The notes under the pieces: generated by a model | Told to the model about the DNA's origin: nothing | What the model saw: the letters and a program-made list of their open reading frames with translations, nothing else | Database searches by the model: none | Made by a program: the position numbers and the translations under genes | Shown here: positions 34,126 through 47,535 of the stretch, in pieces | Numbering within the stretch: the stretch's first letter is position 1 | Layout: every line of letters begins with the position of its first letter | From: Chelonoidis abingdonii | Taxonomy: Eukaryota; Chordata; Testudines; Testudinidae | Assembly (NCBI RefSeq): GCF_003597395.2 | Contig: NC_133778.1 | Span: forward strand, 24,861,946 to 24,925,945 | Reading direction: 5' to 3' | DNA length: 64,000 nt

Positions 34126-35650
34126 GACAGAAATCAATTCTTTCAAATGATTCAAGGGATTGCTTTGCTTTAGGAAGCTAAAAATATGCTTATTCACTTG
34201 GTCATGTGCCTTTACAGTGACATTCTAACAAACTGCATTCAATTATCCCTAATTTGAAAAACTGAACTATCCTTTTCCACATTCAAATGATTTCACACAT
34301 TTTTGACAGAACTTCTTTCTTAGACAATTTGCATCTTAGCTGAAGGAGAGGTGGGGTGAAGGCTGCTTCCGTTGTAGTGTAACTGGGAAGAATAAACATT
34401 AAGCATAAATTTGTATATTTTTTAAAAAGAAATAATGTGATTACTGAGAAGGCAGTTTTGTATACATACTAATGATTTGTTCTAAAAAGCAAATACCGGT
34501 AATTGGATATTTCTACTACCTTCTACTACTGCTGAATAAAAAGGAAAGTTTTTTACAGCATTTATTTTTAAAAGTACATGTAGTAGCTTCTTTAATTTAT
34601 AAAGTACATCATACACTATCCATGTTGGTTTTACTGAAAAGAATGGTCACTAATTTAATTAAGGGAGCAAATGTGAGAAGTCAAAAATCGAGTTTGAGTA
34701 ATGAAGAAATTGACCACACTGAACCCTTTGGAGACTAGGGGCTAAATCCTTGTTCCAATGACAAAACTCCCATGAAATGGGGCCAGGATTTCACTAAGGA
34801 TGGATAGGTAGATAGATCAGGGAGATTATTTTAAACATTAATTCGTATGGCAAAGTGGAACATCTAACAGATTTTTCAGGTTAAACCATTTATTTGATTT
34901 GTGCCAGTTCAAAATACACACAGAAGTTCAAAATACTTTGGCTTACCTTCACTCCTTTGGAGTCATATTGGTTTATTTCTTTTCTACAAAGAAATACTAG
35001 AACTAATAGACTAGTCCATAATTAAATTGCTAAATTGCTCCTTCTAGTGGTACAATAGTAGCCCTGCATTGTTCTGAACTCTGAATGCAAGAAACAAACC
35101 AACAAATAATATATAAAAAATGATTAAATGAAAATTAACTAATATACTTGGGTATCTTGGACACTTTTGTTACTTGAAAGGAAACAGATGTGCACTTGAA
35201 AGAACATAGATATTCTTCATAATTTTTATGTTTTATCCTTAATAACTATGCAGAAAGAGCAATTAGGCAAGCTCTGCATAATAATATAACCACTATATAT
35301 TTTGTATATAATAAAGAAAATGTAGTGATGGACTGTAAAGAGAGAGATAAACATATAAATACCAATTAAAGGCTTACATGGCAATGTACTTCAGAATTAG
35401 GTCCCATTTTAGCCAAGCAGGTAAGCCCATGTTTGTGTCCGTTCATATTTAGGACATCGCTTAAGCATGTCCCTATGTCCCTTTGACCTAAAAAAGATCT
35501 AAACATATGCTTAAAGTTAGACATGTGCTTAAATGCTGTGATGACTACAGATGGATGGCTCAATTGGCGTCTTTCTCCACCTCTCTCCAGACTCCAAAAA
35601 CAACTAACTCTTTTGTTTTCTTTGCTGATCAGGAAGCGGTAATGAATAAA
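34126..35650. other. unclassified sequence with short foldback pieces
   Basis: A short ancient foldback lies at 34741-34797 (GCTAAATCCTTG arm; CCATGAAATGGGGCCAGGAT arm). Fragments TAAGCATGTCCCTATGTC and AACATATGCTTAAAGTTAGA near 35460-35540 belong to another foldback of this type. Nothing else recognised. Confidence 0.4.
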
Positions 35651-35654
35651 CATC

Positions 35655-35820
35655 TTAGAAGTCTTACAGAGAGAAGCTGAGTGAGTAGTATCTTTTATTG
35701 GACCAACTTCTGAAGAACTGCTCTGCGTAGCTCAAAACCTTGTCTCTTTCACCAGCAGAAGTTGGTCCAATAATAGATACTACCATCCTCATCCACCTTG
35801 TCATTCTAATACTACAACAC
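35655..35820 (+). repeat. foldback repeat, second Penelope-like type
   Basis: Left arm 35685-35709 (GTAGTATCTTTTATTGGACC start) pairs with right arm 35759-35783 with 24 of 25 positions. The left arm is followed at once by CTGAAGA (35710-35716), a weak hairpin, AAAA where GAAA is expected (35734-35737), and CCTTGTCTCTTTC. Related copies are at 47536 and 48464, and the head shared with those copies resembles that of the 3515 repeat. The short loop and the CTG shared by arm and core suggest formation by inverted joining at a microhomology. No coding sequence. Confidence 0.55.
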
Positions 35821-35888
35821 TGGAAACAACAATTAAAAGTCTAGAGTCCCTCTTCAATAGTATGAGAGCAGATTCTTTACTGGCCTTG

Positions 35889-36087
35889 GTTTGAACCAGT
35901 GGTGGGCAACCTGCAGCCCGCAGGCCACACGCAGCCCATCAGTTTGCTGTTCCCGGCCACTGGGAGCTGCAGGCGGCCATGCTGCAGACAGTCAAAGTAA
36001 ACAAACTGTCTCATGGCCCACCAATGGATTACTCTGATGGGCCATGTGTGGCCCATGGACCACAGGTTGCCTACCACTAGTTTGAAC
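35889..36087. mobile_element. hAT-type MITE with perfect 8-bp TSD
   Basis: The element 35897-36079 (183 bp) starts CAGTGGTGGGCAACCTG and its opposite-strand end starts TAGTGGTAGGCAACCTG: a terminal inverted repeat of at least 17 bases. GTTTGAAC flanks it on both sides (35889-35896 and 36080-36087), a perfect 8-bp duplication as expected for hAT. No coding capacity. Same family as the element at 49861. Confidence 0.88.
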
Positions 36088-36210
36088 CATTACAATATCC
36101 TAAATTTATTCCAAAGAGCATGCCTTAGGTACATTTTACTGTTATATTGACAATCTATTACAGAAAATAGTCATATTTTAAAAGGAACTGAACCTATGGT
36201 AGCAAAGCTA

Positions 36211-36298
36211 CAAATGGTTAAAATAGCAAACTAGGGTTTAAGCAAACTAATAAATCAAATGGTTAAAATGACAAACTAGGGTTTACGTAAACTATTTA
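36211..36298 (+). repeat. 44-bp tandem duplication
   Basis: A 44-bp unit starting CAAATGGTTAAAAT and containing ACTAGGGTTTA is repeated directly from 36255. The copies differ at several positions, so it is not brand new. It lies in otherwise unclassified DNA. Confidence 0.8.
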
Positions 36299-36299
36299 A

Positions 36300-37290
36300 T
36301 AAATCCTTTAGCTATCCCTTTAATTTTTAGGATCCCTCTCGTGTTCTGCACATTTGAAGTCATACCACAGCTACTGAACACACCTGTCTATTATTTGAAG
36401 ATGAACTTCACATGCACTGTACAGATATTATGGACCAAGGCAACCTAACATGGCTGGGCCTCTGATGCTGTCTTCTGTGTCTCAGGCTCAATGTGGCAAG
36501 TCCATTACTGTTTCTTCAAAAGTAATTTCAAAATGCAAATACATTTGCTAACAGATTCTTGTCTCAGAAAGATTGTCAATTTCCTGGCCCCGTGCACATT
36601 TATTTTTCATACAGAATGGAATATGGGGCAATGATTTATTTGGTGACAGTTATCAGCAGTAACTCAGACTCAACACTGACCTAAATTCTTCTTGCTTAGA
36701 AGTAGTGAATTAGAAAATAATGAAGGCGATGTTATTTCTGAAATGCAAAACTTGAAATTGCTGGAATTTATTCAAGTTCCTTGAACGTCGGAGAGATCAG
36801 GGCCTCTGGGTTTACCGTTCTATTTCTAATAGCAAATTCTGATGTAGACAAATTTGCTTCTTTTGTATGTATCCTCATGCTGAACCGCATGCCCTAATAG
36901 TGTCTGTCTCTCTCCATTTTTTTTGCAAAAACCTTTACTGAAAAAACATTTTAACAATATTTATGAAAAAACAAAAATTCACAATTCTGTGTCCAATTGT
37001 AGGCTATTGAATTTGCACATGTGTGTTGAGTTCAGGGCCGGCTTAAAGCACAGGCATTATGGATTCTCCATGGATTTGGTGGTATTTATGCTGTCCAGTA
37101 TGCTGCTGTTTGAAAATCTGGAGAGGGCCAAAATAAAAGCTTGGGACTTAAATGGTTGGGCTTTGAATTTCGTCATAGGTGAAAAAAATGCTGAAAATCC
37201 TTTTGCTTCTGTCTCCAGGTTCTCCCTATTTACATATTTTTAAACCAGCCCCTCTTTCAGAGATGAATCAAAGTAGCCGGAAAAGATTGA
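36300..37290. other. unclassified sequence
   Basis: A 106-codon plus-strand frame at 36923-37243 has no recognisable domain. No repeat recognised. Confidence 0.4.
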
Positions 37291-37294
37291 CTAA

Positions 37295-38610
37295 TTCCAA
37301 ACCAGCCTAACTTTGATACCTGGAAAGATATTGAAACAAGTGATTAAATAAATCAATTTATAAACACCTAGAGTATATTAGGGTTATAAGGCATAGCCAG
37401 CATAGATTTGTCAAGAACAAGTCATGCCAAACTAACTTCTTTCTTTCACAGGGTTACTGGCCTAGTGGATGTGGGCAAGCTGTGGAGGTGATACAATCTA
37501 GATTTTAGTAAAGCTGTAGACACAGTCTGATATGACATTTTCTTAAGCAAACAACGGTAATACAGTCCAGATGAAATTACTATGAGGTGAGTGCACAAGT
37601 TGTTGAAAGACTGCCCTCAGAATGGTTTGCTTCAAAATGGAGGGCATGTCTATGGGGGTCAATAGGGCTCTGTGCTGGGTCCAGTACTATTCAATATTGT
37701 CAATAAGGCTTGGATAATGGAGTGAAGAATATTCTTATAAATTTTGAAAGTAACACCAAGCTGAAAGGAGTTGCAAGAACTTAGGAGAACAGGATTGGAA
37801 TTCAAAACAAGCTTGATGAATTGGAGACTTGGTCTGAATTCAACAAGATGAAATGCAACCAAAATAAGTATTTAGGAACCAAAAAAACAAACGCACAATT
37901 ACAAAATGGGGAATGACTGGTGAGGCGGTAGTACTGCTGAAAAGGATCTGGGGGTTATAGTGGATCAGAAATTGAATACGAGTCAACAATGTGATGCAGT
38001 TGCAAAAAAGGCTAATATTATTCTGAGGTATATTAATGGAGTGTTGCATTTAAGACACAGGATGTAATTGTCCCACGTCTACTCAGAACTGGTGAGGCCT
38101 CAGTTGGAGTACTGTATCCAATTCTGGACAACACACTTTAGGAAAGATGTGGACAAACTGGAGAGTCAAGAGGACAGCAACAAAAATGATAAATGGTTTA
38201 TCAAACTTGACCTATGTGGAAAGGTTTAGTCTTAAGAAAAGAAGATGGAGGGGGGACCTGATAACAGTCTTCAAATATGTTAAGGGCTGTCAGTAAAGTG
38301 GACTGTGATCAATTGTTCTCCGTGTCCATTTGAGGTAGGTCAAGAAGTAATGGCTTAATCTGCAGCAAGGGAGATTTCTGTCAGATATTAGGAAAACTTA
38401 CTAACTGGAAGGGTAGTTAAGCTCTGGAATAGTCTTCCACATGAGGTTGTAGAAACTCCATCATGGGAGGTTTATAAGAACAGGTTGGACAAACACCTAA
38501 CTCAGGGGTACCCTATATTTCCTTAGCCCTGCCTCAGCGCAGTAGGCTGGACTCGATGACTTCTTGCAGTCCCTTTCAGCCCTACATTTCTATGATTTTG
38601 TGAAACACAC
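37295..38610 (+). mobile_element. CR1-type LINE, 5'-truncated, degraded
   Basis: Begins in the reverse-transcriptase region (ACTTTGATACCTGGAAAG, equivalent to the LTLIPGK motif), continues through CTGGGTCCAGTACTATTCAA (the LFN region near 37680) and AATTTTGAAAGTAACACCAA (where the FADDT motif is degraded, near 37740), and ends with AGGCTGGACTCGATGACTTC and CTACATTTCTATGATTTTGT, the CR1 3' tail. Stops and small indels occur throughout. No target duplication was seen, which is usual for CR1. Confidence 0.85.
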
Positions 38611-41600
38611 AAGCTATTCCAATCCTTGAGTAATCATGAATTTCAACTTCCTGAGTAGCCTTCACATCAGTGACTGCAGCCTTCTTTGATAAAGTTTTTA
38701 TTTGGATGACATAAATTACTGCAGCCAAAGGTAAATAAAGCTTTGTATGTGGTTTGACATCTCAATAGGAAATACCACCTTGCAGCTCAGAATTTTTAGA
38801 GAGAGATATAGATAACAATATGGAAGTTTCCCAGGACCCATGGTACCCTCAGGTAAGTTGATACGCAGTTGTCTCATATACTGTGTCTGAATACCAACAC
38901 TTCTCAGATATCTTTCTTTTGCTGTTTCTCTTCTTTCTCTGCATTTACTATAGTTCGCTACCTGCTGACTTCAGTCTGACATTAGGGATTGTTTTTCCCC
39001 ATAGGGGTTTGTCTACCTGTCAAAGACTTCCTTTCAATCTCTAGGGGTGAATGGAACAGAAGACAATGACTGAAGAAAACAAATTGCTCAAGAGCATTTC
39101 CTGCAGTGTTGAGTCTGATACAGAAATACAAATGAGGACCAAGAATTAGCATAGAAACCAAAGAACACCATCACAGTGCTATACAGAAACTTCTCACCAT
39201 AGGAGGCAAGGGGCAAATCGTTTTCTTCAATAATATCTACAATATTATTACCGATTTAAACTGGTGTGATTGGAATGAATACTGGATATTGGTCAGGAGA
39301 AGAGAAATACATAGGTAAAGTCAGCCTGAGAAGTTATCTCCAGGAAAGCTGAATTATTTTTAAAAATTGATTTAATTTTTTGTAGAGAGGAAATTCAGCA
39401 AAGAGCATTTTGAAGAAGTACAAATCACATTAAAGGAGAACACTCAGCTCTGTTTCTCTGCAATATATAACTCCACACCAGGAGAACCTAAATTGTCTTT
39501 ATTTTGATGAAGACATTTGTTGCAAGAACACATTTAATTCATAGCTAAATCTGTTGTGGTCCTCTGGAGGCAAGGGAAGAGATGTAGAAGGAGGGTGCAG
39601 GATAGGCATAGGCTAAAGAGGTGAAATCTATTCTGATCCCACAGGATCTAATGGTGGCTGGCCCCTGCTTTGGTGCATGTGTGAGGGATGGGAGAGACCT
39701 CTTGCAAAAGGGTGGCAAGGAAAGGTGCATGTGGCCCTGACTCCATGACAGAGGGCTAATGGAGCTGGCCCAGCACTGAGAAGAGAAAATGGTGTATCTT
39801 TCTGAGGGCTTCACATCTTCAAACCCCTTGTTTAGTGTAAGAGACAGCATGTGGCTGCACCGTCTAAAGAGAACTCCAGGGAATTTGGCTCCCAGGAATA
39901 GTATTCTGCTGCTCCTAGCTGTAGTGGCTGATGCATTGGAGGAATAAGCCAGCTGTGCCTATTCCTTGCCCCTCTCTGTGTACCTGCAGTGGACATGCAG
40001 GGAGGCTGTGTGTGGATATGGTTTGTATGTGTCTTACTCCACATTACACCCCTGCGTGGCTGTTTAGGCAAGGCAATGATCTAGTCCAGTGGGATTACTT
40101 GTGGAATAAGGTACTACTCAATGTAAAGATGGCAAATCTAGCCCATAGTGAACATTTATAATGTATGGTAATTCAGTGAGAATCTGAAGGGAATTTTAAA
40201 GAAAAAGAGCTGAAAAGGTTGAGCTAGCATGGCCTAATATTCTATAATAAAGTATTTTGTTATGTTAATACACACACACCTTTTAGCTTGAGATATATTG
40301 TAGTGTAGTGAAATCAGGGAAAAATAATAGAACATGGAAGTATCACATACAGTAGGGGTTTCATATACTGTATGATATTCTGCTAATAGAAGATGTCATT
40401 TTACTAATGCAATTTTGTATTATTCATACTTGCATATTGAATTTTCACTTTTCATATTGTAATTTGTATTTGATCTCATTATTATACTTTCCTAGACGGC
40501 CATACTCCACTGGGGAATTGTTAGGCTGAGTATTTGGTCTAGTTGTATTTTCCTGCTCATGCCGTTCCCCTCTGAGGTGTTGTTAAGCTGAGAGTTTGAT
40601 GTTTTATATTTTTAATCATTTGTATACCTCAGAAGGCTCATCATCTGAAAGTGTGGTATGTACATGTATATGTATATATATGTGTGGGTGTGGCTGTAAA
40701 TAAGGAATATGGATAATAAATTAAAACATGGACACATAAAGTTGGGCACCTAAATACATTGTTATAAACTAATTAATATTGAAGTAAAAAGTAGGTGCAG
40801 GAGCTGACACCCCCTATGAAAATCTGACCACTTCTTCAGGTCTTAAATATGGATTAAGGTATTTACCTTTAGGTTCTTAAGTTTGAAAAATCTTGGCCTA
40901 AGTGTGCAAGTGTATGTGAGTGTATTTTTACCCCTGCATGCACATATACATATTTACACTGCATATTTAATATTATAGTCCCTTCTATGATGCCATTGGG
41001 CATTGAAAAAGTGGGAGCTATGAAAAAAATGTAAGTTCTATAGTTTAAAAACTCACATGAATCAAGATCTGGAGTTGAGACATATTACTATTTTTCTTTA
41101 TATTGTGGTAGAGCTTAGAAGCCTGAACTCACAGGGTTGTGCTGCGTACATTTTTTATTACACTGATAAAATACACATATTAAAACAAATTACCTTTTTA
41201 TTCCTATTACTAAGTATCTATCCCAGACTATCTTGTTTCCTGTAGTCTTCAATGCTTTCTTTTTAAATGGTTCCCTGTTTTCTGTTTTTAGTTCTTTTTG
41301 AAGTCTGTTGTTATGTGTATATCTGAATGTGTGTGTGCTTGTATGTGTTATTTATATGGCCACCTCTCTTGTCTCATCCTTCTTGGATGTCTCTGCTGAC
41401 TATTTATTTTTATTTCCCTTCTGTAACACATTGCCCCCAGACACAGGGTAATTGCTAACAAAAGGTAGGACGATACTGGAATGAGACTGCAGTTCTGACA
41501 AGTCACGGAATTTTTAAGGGGCCATGCACACCCCCACTGCAAGAGCAGGACTCCAAATAATGACAGACCTGTGAGACCAGTCATTTGAATTAGCAGTGGT

Positions 41601-42044
41601 TATTATTACTCATGAAGTGTTGACCCCCTACCAGGATTAAACTGGAAATCAAGAGCAACCTTTGAGAGATGTAATCTAGTTTTATCAATCAGTTCCTCTC
41701 TGCGACTGCATCATTCCTTATTTGTATGCCGTGGCAGACAAGTGGCTCAGATTTCAACTTCTTTGCACAGAGTCAGAAAGTGTGATGAGGCCCAGTATTC
41801 TAAATCTACCTCACATACATATTCTCTGATCAGAGAAGATAATTTCCATGGCAAGTAGTGATTTATTGTTATATATTCATTGCGGGAGTTTAAAAACAAA
41901 TATCTTGTCTCTTTAAAATGAATCTTATACACTATAGTTCCCTGATAAATGGTAAAGCACTGGTGGCCAACACTCTTATGAAGCCACAACTACCCCATTT
42001 ATGTCTGTCGTTAATCATCATCGTCACTATATTACTGCTTTGCA
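38611..42044. other. unclassified sequence
   Basis: About 3.4 kb with overlapping 60-100-codon frames at 39545-40161, none with a recognisable domain. Weak simple TG/TA repeats lie at about 40660-40695. The AATCTGACCACTTCTTCAGG region (40831 on) loosely resembles the ancient foldbacks. Confidence 0.4.
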
Positions 42045-42185
42045 TCTATTTAAGTATGGCACCTTTCACTTGAAAGTCTTAAAACACTTTCCAATTACTA
42101 AGCCTCAAAATACTTTGGTGAGGGAGGGAAATATTATTATTCCCCTTTCACAGATGGGACAATAAAGGCACATTCATATGCTGGC
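42045..42185 (+). repeat. MIR/L2-tail-like SINE remnant
   Basis: TATGGCACCTTTCACTTGAA, TCTTAAAACACTTTCCAATT, GAAATATTATTATTCCCCTT and CACAGATGGGACAATAAAGG follow the MIR/L2-tail order. One of the clearest of the four related copies. Confidence 0.6.
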
Positions 42186-45100
42186 TGATTTCACTATGAT
42201 CATAAACTGAGTGTATCAGTCAGGGATAGACCCCCAGAAGTCATCTGCTCCAACTACAGGAGCCACTACCCTTCGTGCTGTCTGTTTGAAGGAAGGGGTG
42301 AACAGCTCAGCCCCACCCAAAGTACATTTTTTGAACTACAGACATCTCTTTCAATTGCATGTGCAGTTGCAGGAGTACCCCCTCAGAAGGGACATTTTCT
42401 ACACTACATCATGCACTGATAGTTGTTCAGTTTAGAAACAAAATTACATAGCAGGGAGCTAAAGTATAATCAATGACAGTTACATTATAAAGGACACTTT
42501 TCCCCCATCACTGAAAATATACTCCTTCTGCAAGTGTGACTTCAGTGGAAGTCACGTGTAATTATAGAGTCATTCAATGGACTTTGAGTTTAGGCAGCTT
42601 GCAATTTTATGGTATCTCTGCTTGTTCTCAACAGTAGAGACTTAATTCTGGTCATTTCTGTCAAGGAAGGAAATATGCTTTTCTTGTTCTCAGTAGATAT
42701 TTCAGGTACTGTTGGCATGATCTCTGCTTCAGCAGATTGTCTGTGGGCAGCTTGGCTTTTTATTAACTTTTTCCTACAGTTCTGAATGGCTGCCTTTTAT
42801 TTTAATTTTTCTATCTCCGTACTGCATAGTGGACAATAACATCAGGAAATCTGCTACATTTGGAGAGTGTTTGAAATCAGAACAAAATGACTGTTGCTCT
42901 TTGTGTGGGAATGTTAGCTCTGCAGCATATCTGATATATGAGTGTTTGTCTCTCAGGGTTGCCAGATGGGTATGAATCCTAGCTGTCAGGATTTAGAGTG
43001 CTAAATTATCACAAGAGCATTGTAAGACTATTGGTTGCTAGTTGGTGGTCTTGCTATTCACCAAGGTGGCTTCTATTGATGCTCCCTGCTAAGGTCTCCA
43101 GAGTTTGCCACTTTTAATTAATTATTTTCACCTTTTATTTTGCCTAGTGTTTGAAGCTTTGAGACCATGACTGTTTCACTTGCTTCAAGCTATATAAAAT
43201 GATAGCTAGGAAAAAAAAAAATAACCTGCTGAACTTAAACTCCACTCAGTGATTTAATCACCATTTTTGCTAATTAAATCAGTCTCCAGCTTTTCCAAGC
43301 GCTCTGAAGGATATATTTTTGCAAGACTACAATCTGTTAAGAGCAATCACATAAAAATTATTCCTGGGGCACTAGAGGGTAGGGGAGATTTTGCTGAAGC
43401 AGAAACTGTAAGCCTCCTGCACAGTCAAGTAAGTATTCTCCCATGAGTTGCTTATGTGTATACTTTATGCCAGGATATACAGTACTATCAATCACCTTAT
43501 TGCCTCTTGTTCTTTGATTGTAGCCATAAACCCCAAAAGGACTCATTAGGCTTGTTTCATTTTTATTTCATAGTCTCTGCACTTGGAGGACTTTTAAAAA
43601 TAAAGGTTTTTGCCTGGGTGAAAGTTTTCTGAAAACATTTTGAAGATCAAACCAATCATCTAATGTACCAGACGGTCTTCAGAGTCTTTCAGCAGGAACA
43701 GGATCTGGAAGCAAACTGATTTATTCCAGTATTTCCAAATTAAAGGAAAAATACAACAGCTAACAGACAACAAGTGGAGTGGTTTAATCAGTGGAACTTC
43801 ATAGTTAACCAAATTGCATCATACAAGTTTAAGCTCTCGAGCCCAGATGGAAGAATAATGAAAACTGAAACTCAAATCAGAACAGGTGATGGATAACCCT
43901 AAAATAACATTTAAGAAAACAGAAAAATTTACATATGTAGCAAACATGCATTTATAGATACTCTGTGTGTATGTGTGTGTATATGTGTATATATATTTGT
44001 GTATGTGTGTACACACACAAAAGTGTGGGGGTGGTATAAAGCTTTATTAGCATGACTTTAGCTGCTTTACTCCTTTCTTCTGCTTTGGTATATAATACTG
44101 CTTTTTTAGTCTTGTATTGCTGATTAAAGGTAGGATAAACAGTGCCAGATCCTCAGGTCAATTCCTTTCAATGGAGCACTGCTAATTTACACTAGATGAG
44201 GATTTGGCCCTTTGATTAGCAATGCATCAAACTACTTGGAGTTCTGTATAACAAGTTGCCTTTCTGTGATCTATAAAAAATTAACCAAAGCTTCATCCAA
44301 TGTTATGTTCAGTAAACGTATATCAAGACAGCACGTTGCTGATTTCCTCTGGAAGAAAGCAATCTGATTTATATAGAGTTCAAATAAATGCCTTGGTAAC
44401 ATTTACAGCCATCTACTGTAGACTTATTCGCTCCTTACATCATAGCAGACCAATGTCAGCAGGAGCTGGATTTAACAAAACTAAGAAGGAATAGGTGCTG
44501 GAAAGTTATAATGGTTAAGTTCTTAAGACTCAGTTCTGCAAGCTGCTCCACGTGGTTGGACCCTATTCCCATACAATACCCCATGGACTTCAGTTAGGCT
44601 CTGTGTGGATACACAGATCTGCCTGCCTGGAGCTTCTTACAAGATGCAGGCCCTGTGTTGGAGAGGATCAGGAGTTAGATGCTCTCTCTGGAAGGATATT
44701 AAGATCCCAGAGGGAGCTGCAAAGATACATTTAAAACCCCCCACAACTATCATGAATCTATCTCTGTGTGAGATAACATCAGAGCTGAAACCATGAGTTC
44801 AGCTTCCCTTTATATCATGGCTTCTCCTCTGAATTTTATAGTTACAGAGAAAAGTGGAATCTATCCAGCAAGCTTTTGTTTGGGCTGGTCCAGGTGCAGC
44901 CTACTTTGTAGATACAGATCTTCACAAGGGTGAAGGAACACAATTGCTACTGAGTTTTCTGCAGACTTCATGTATAACAATGAGTACATTTACCTGAACT
45001 ACACATTAAGTGTGAAATCCATTGACTTCAATAGGGCCAGGATTCACCCGAAGCACTTTTCTCCAGTTGAACAGATGGTGAGCAGTTTACTGCTGCTGGT

Positions 45101-46049
45101 TGATGTTAGAGCTGGTTGGAAATTCTCTGACATAATTGTTTTCTGTTAGAGTGCAGATTTATCAAAATAGAAATGTTTCAAGGAGATGATTAGAGGTTGA
45201 GAAAGTTCTCATGGAACCCAGGGCAGGGCTCTTATGGAACTTTGCTTGACAGGTAGCTTTTGAAACCTATGTGGTTTCTTGCTTTGTCTCCTGCCAGCTT
45301 TCTTGGCCATTTCTTTAGCAGACTGCCTGGTAGGCTGGTGGAGGGCTCAGGCTTCCAGGCTTCTTTGTCAGCCTGCCTGGAGAGCTTATGGGGAGATGAG
45401 ACCATGAAAGCCCTGGGAACACCAGTTCCCAAGCTAAGAGGCTCCTGGCTCAGCTGGTGCTCCCAGAGCTTCTAAACTCCAAGCCTCTATCAGCCTACCA
45501 GGAGGAATTATCAAAATGAACCATTTTGCCGTTTCACAACACTATTTTGCTTGATTCTATTTTGTGGAGAAGGTCCAATTTTTTTGTTTTTCATCTAGGT
45601 TGGAACTAAACTAAATTTCAAAATTTTGAAATCCTCTGTGAAAAAGAATTACCATTCTCTGCTCAGCTGCAGCTGATGGAAAATAGATTTGGTTGTCTGT
45701 TGTTAAGGATTAAAATGACACATTCATCCATGAGTTTGTTATACACTTTTCCACATTTAAGGTAAATTATTCCCCTACCCTGTCTACCAGAGGCTACTAC
45801 TTCTTCATCAAAAAGTATATTTAGGGATGTCTCTATTTCCCCTAGTGCTCCCCTCCTTTTCAAATGAAAAGTCAAGGGGGTTTCATGCTTCTAGGAGCAT
45901 TGCCCTAGCCAAAATCAACTCTAATTGAACAAGAAATGGCTAGTGGAGGGTCTGAACCAAACCCTGGATCCAAATACTCCAAACTATGAGAAGGCTTTAA
46001 TGAGAAATCTGAATTTAGATCCCAATTTGAATCCAGCAAATAATCCCTA
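42186..46049. other. unclassified sequence with short foldbacks and a TG/TA microsatellite
   Basis: A TG/TA microsatellite is at about 43963-44018. Short foldbacks or their arms are at 44143-44210 (GCCAGATCCTCAGG to GAGGATTTGGCCC) and 45006-45057 (CATTGACTTCAATAGGGCCA). An AT-rich block at 45520-45660 resembles the block at 31870. Frames of 60-71 codons have no domain. Confidence 0.4.
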
Positions 46050-47203
46050 TGTGACAGGTTGTCACCCTTGGGGTGCAGTCTGGGAGCTGTGGGAACCGTT
46101 GTACCCCTCTAGCCACCCAACTGGGCTGGCTCTGCTCACACTGATTTGTGGGAGATTTCAAGCCAGCCTCACCGGGTCCTGTTATCATTCAACATGACAG
46201 AAAGTGGTGCCACTTACCGAGACACCAGCCAATTTCCCAACTCCCCAGGCACCCTTCCCCCTGCTGGAGTATAAATCCAGAATTATACCATCTTGCATCT
46301 CCCATGGATCTGTACAATGTAAGCTCATAAATAGTTCACTCCCCCCTCAATGTGGGAAAGATATGCAACAAGCCTGTGTGAACCAAGCTGAGATTTTTCT
46401 TCAGACACCTCACTCAAAGGCACACTGGTTTAGATAAAGCAAAAAACAAGTTTATTAACTACAGAAAGACAGATTTTAAGTGATTATAAGTGATAGCAAA
46501 CAGATCAAAGCAGATTACCTAGCAAATAAATAAAACACAAACTAAGCCTAAAATACTAGATAGATTGGATATGAATTAGCAGTTTCTCACCATACACAGG
46601 CTAGAAATCCTTTTAGCCTGGGACCAGCACTTCCCCCAGTTCAGTTTTTGTTCCTGAGATATTTCCAGGAGTTCTCTTGTGGGGAGTGAGATCCCTAAAT
46701 GATGTCATACTTCACCTTATATAGCTTTAACATATGGCGGGAACACTTTGTTTCAAAAACAGTTCCCAGCCCAGTTTGTGGAAAAACACAGGTACGCAAA
46801 ATGGAGTTCAGTACCATCAGTTCTGGTGACATGCCCTTGCTGAGTCATAGCAGCCATTACTTAGAGGCTGACTAGAATGTTTACAGGAAGACTAAGTCTT
46901 TCCACCGCCTATTATCTTTGTTGATGTGCCATTAGCACTGTCTGGTTTCTTCATTGTTGTATCTGAAAGGTTAGCTGTGGGTGTTATCAGAGTAAGCACA
47001 TTTGAAATACAAATACATAATAAATATTCATAACTTCAGATGCAAAAGTTATATATGCACACAAATAAGATAATCATATTCAGCAAATCACAGCAAATTC
47101 CAATGACACCTCACATAACTCATCCTGCACAAATTGCATCATAATTATGTGATAATCACATCATAATCATATCCCCATGATGAATATGGGGTGTAGTGTC
47201 ACA
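46050..47203 (-). mobile_element. LTR-like element, minus strand, 1.15 kb
   Basis: Ends are TGTGACAGG (46050) and GTGTCACA (47203), inverted 7-base termini of the TG...CA kind. Read on the minus strand, a TATA-like motif lies at about 46725-46718 (ATATAAGG context) and a poly(A) signal AATAAA at 46456-46451, about 270 bases downstream, as in an LTR. I found no 5-bp target duplication (CCCTA left, TCTTG right). It resembles a recalled turtle ERV-type LTR family. No internal genes are present, so it is most likely a solo LTR. Confidence 0.6.
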
Positions 47204-47535
47204 TCTTGTCTTCATAATAGGCTGAACCAGAACACTTGAACTCTGGGGGGGATTCAAAATCCAGCTCTGGATCTGCATTTTATACCTCTGGCCTAATTTT
47301 TGCCCAGAATAGCACCTCCTTTTCTTCCTTCCTTGGTCTGCCAGAGTCTAGATTTGTTAACTTTTCACATATACTGCAAGACTTATGTCTTTCTGCAGGC
47401 TTTTGGAAGACATATGGGTTTATAAACTCAGAGGGTGTAGATTCTGAAATGGCATAGTTGGATTCTTGGGGTTTGGTGGGGCAGCTCAATATGATTATGG
47501 GAGTGGAGAACTGATCAAATCAACCACTGTATGCA

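Noticed and set aside
43963..44018. TG/TA run considered as a regulatory element
   Set aside because: Ordinary microsatellite with no further signal.
47110..47170. Repeated ATCATAAT words, possible CRISPR-like or tandem array
   Set aside because: Irregular short AT-rich repetition inside an LTR-like element; no constant repeat-spacer spacing, and the genome is eukaryotic.
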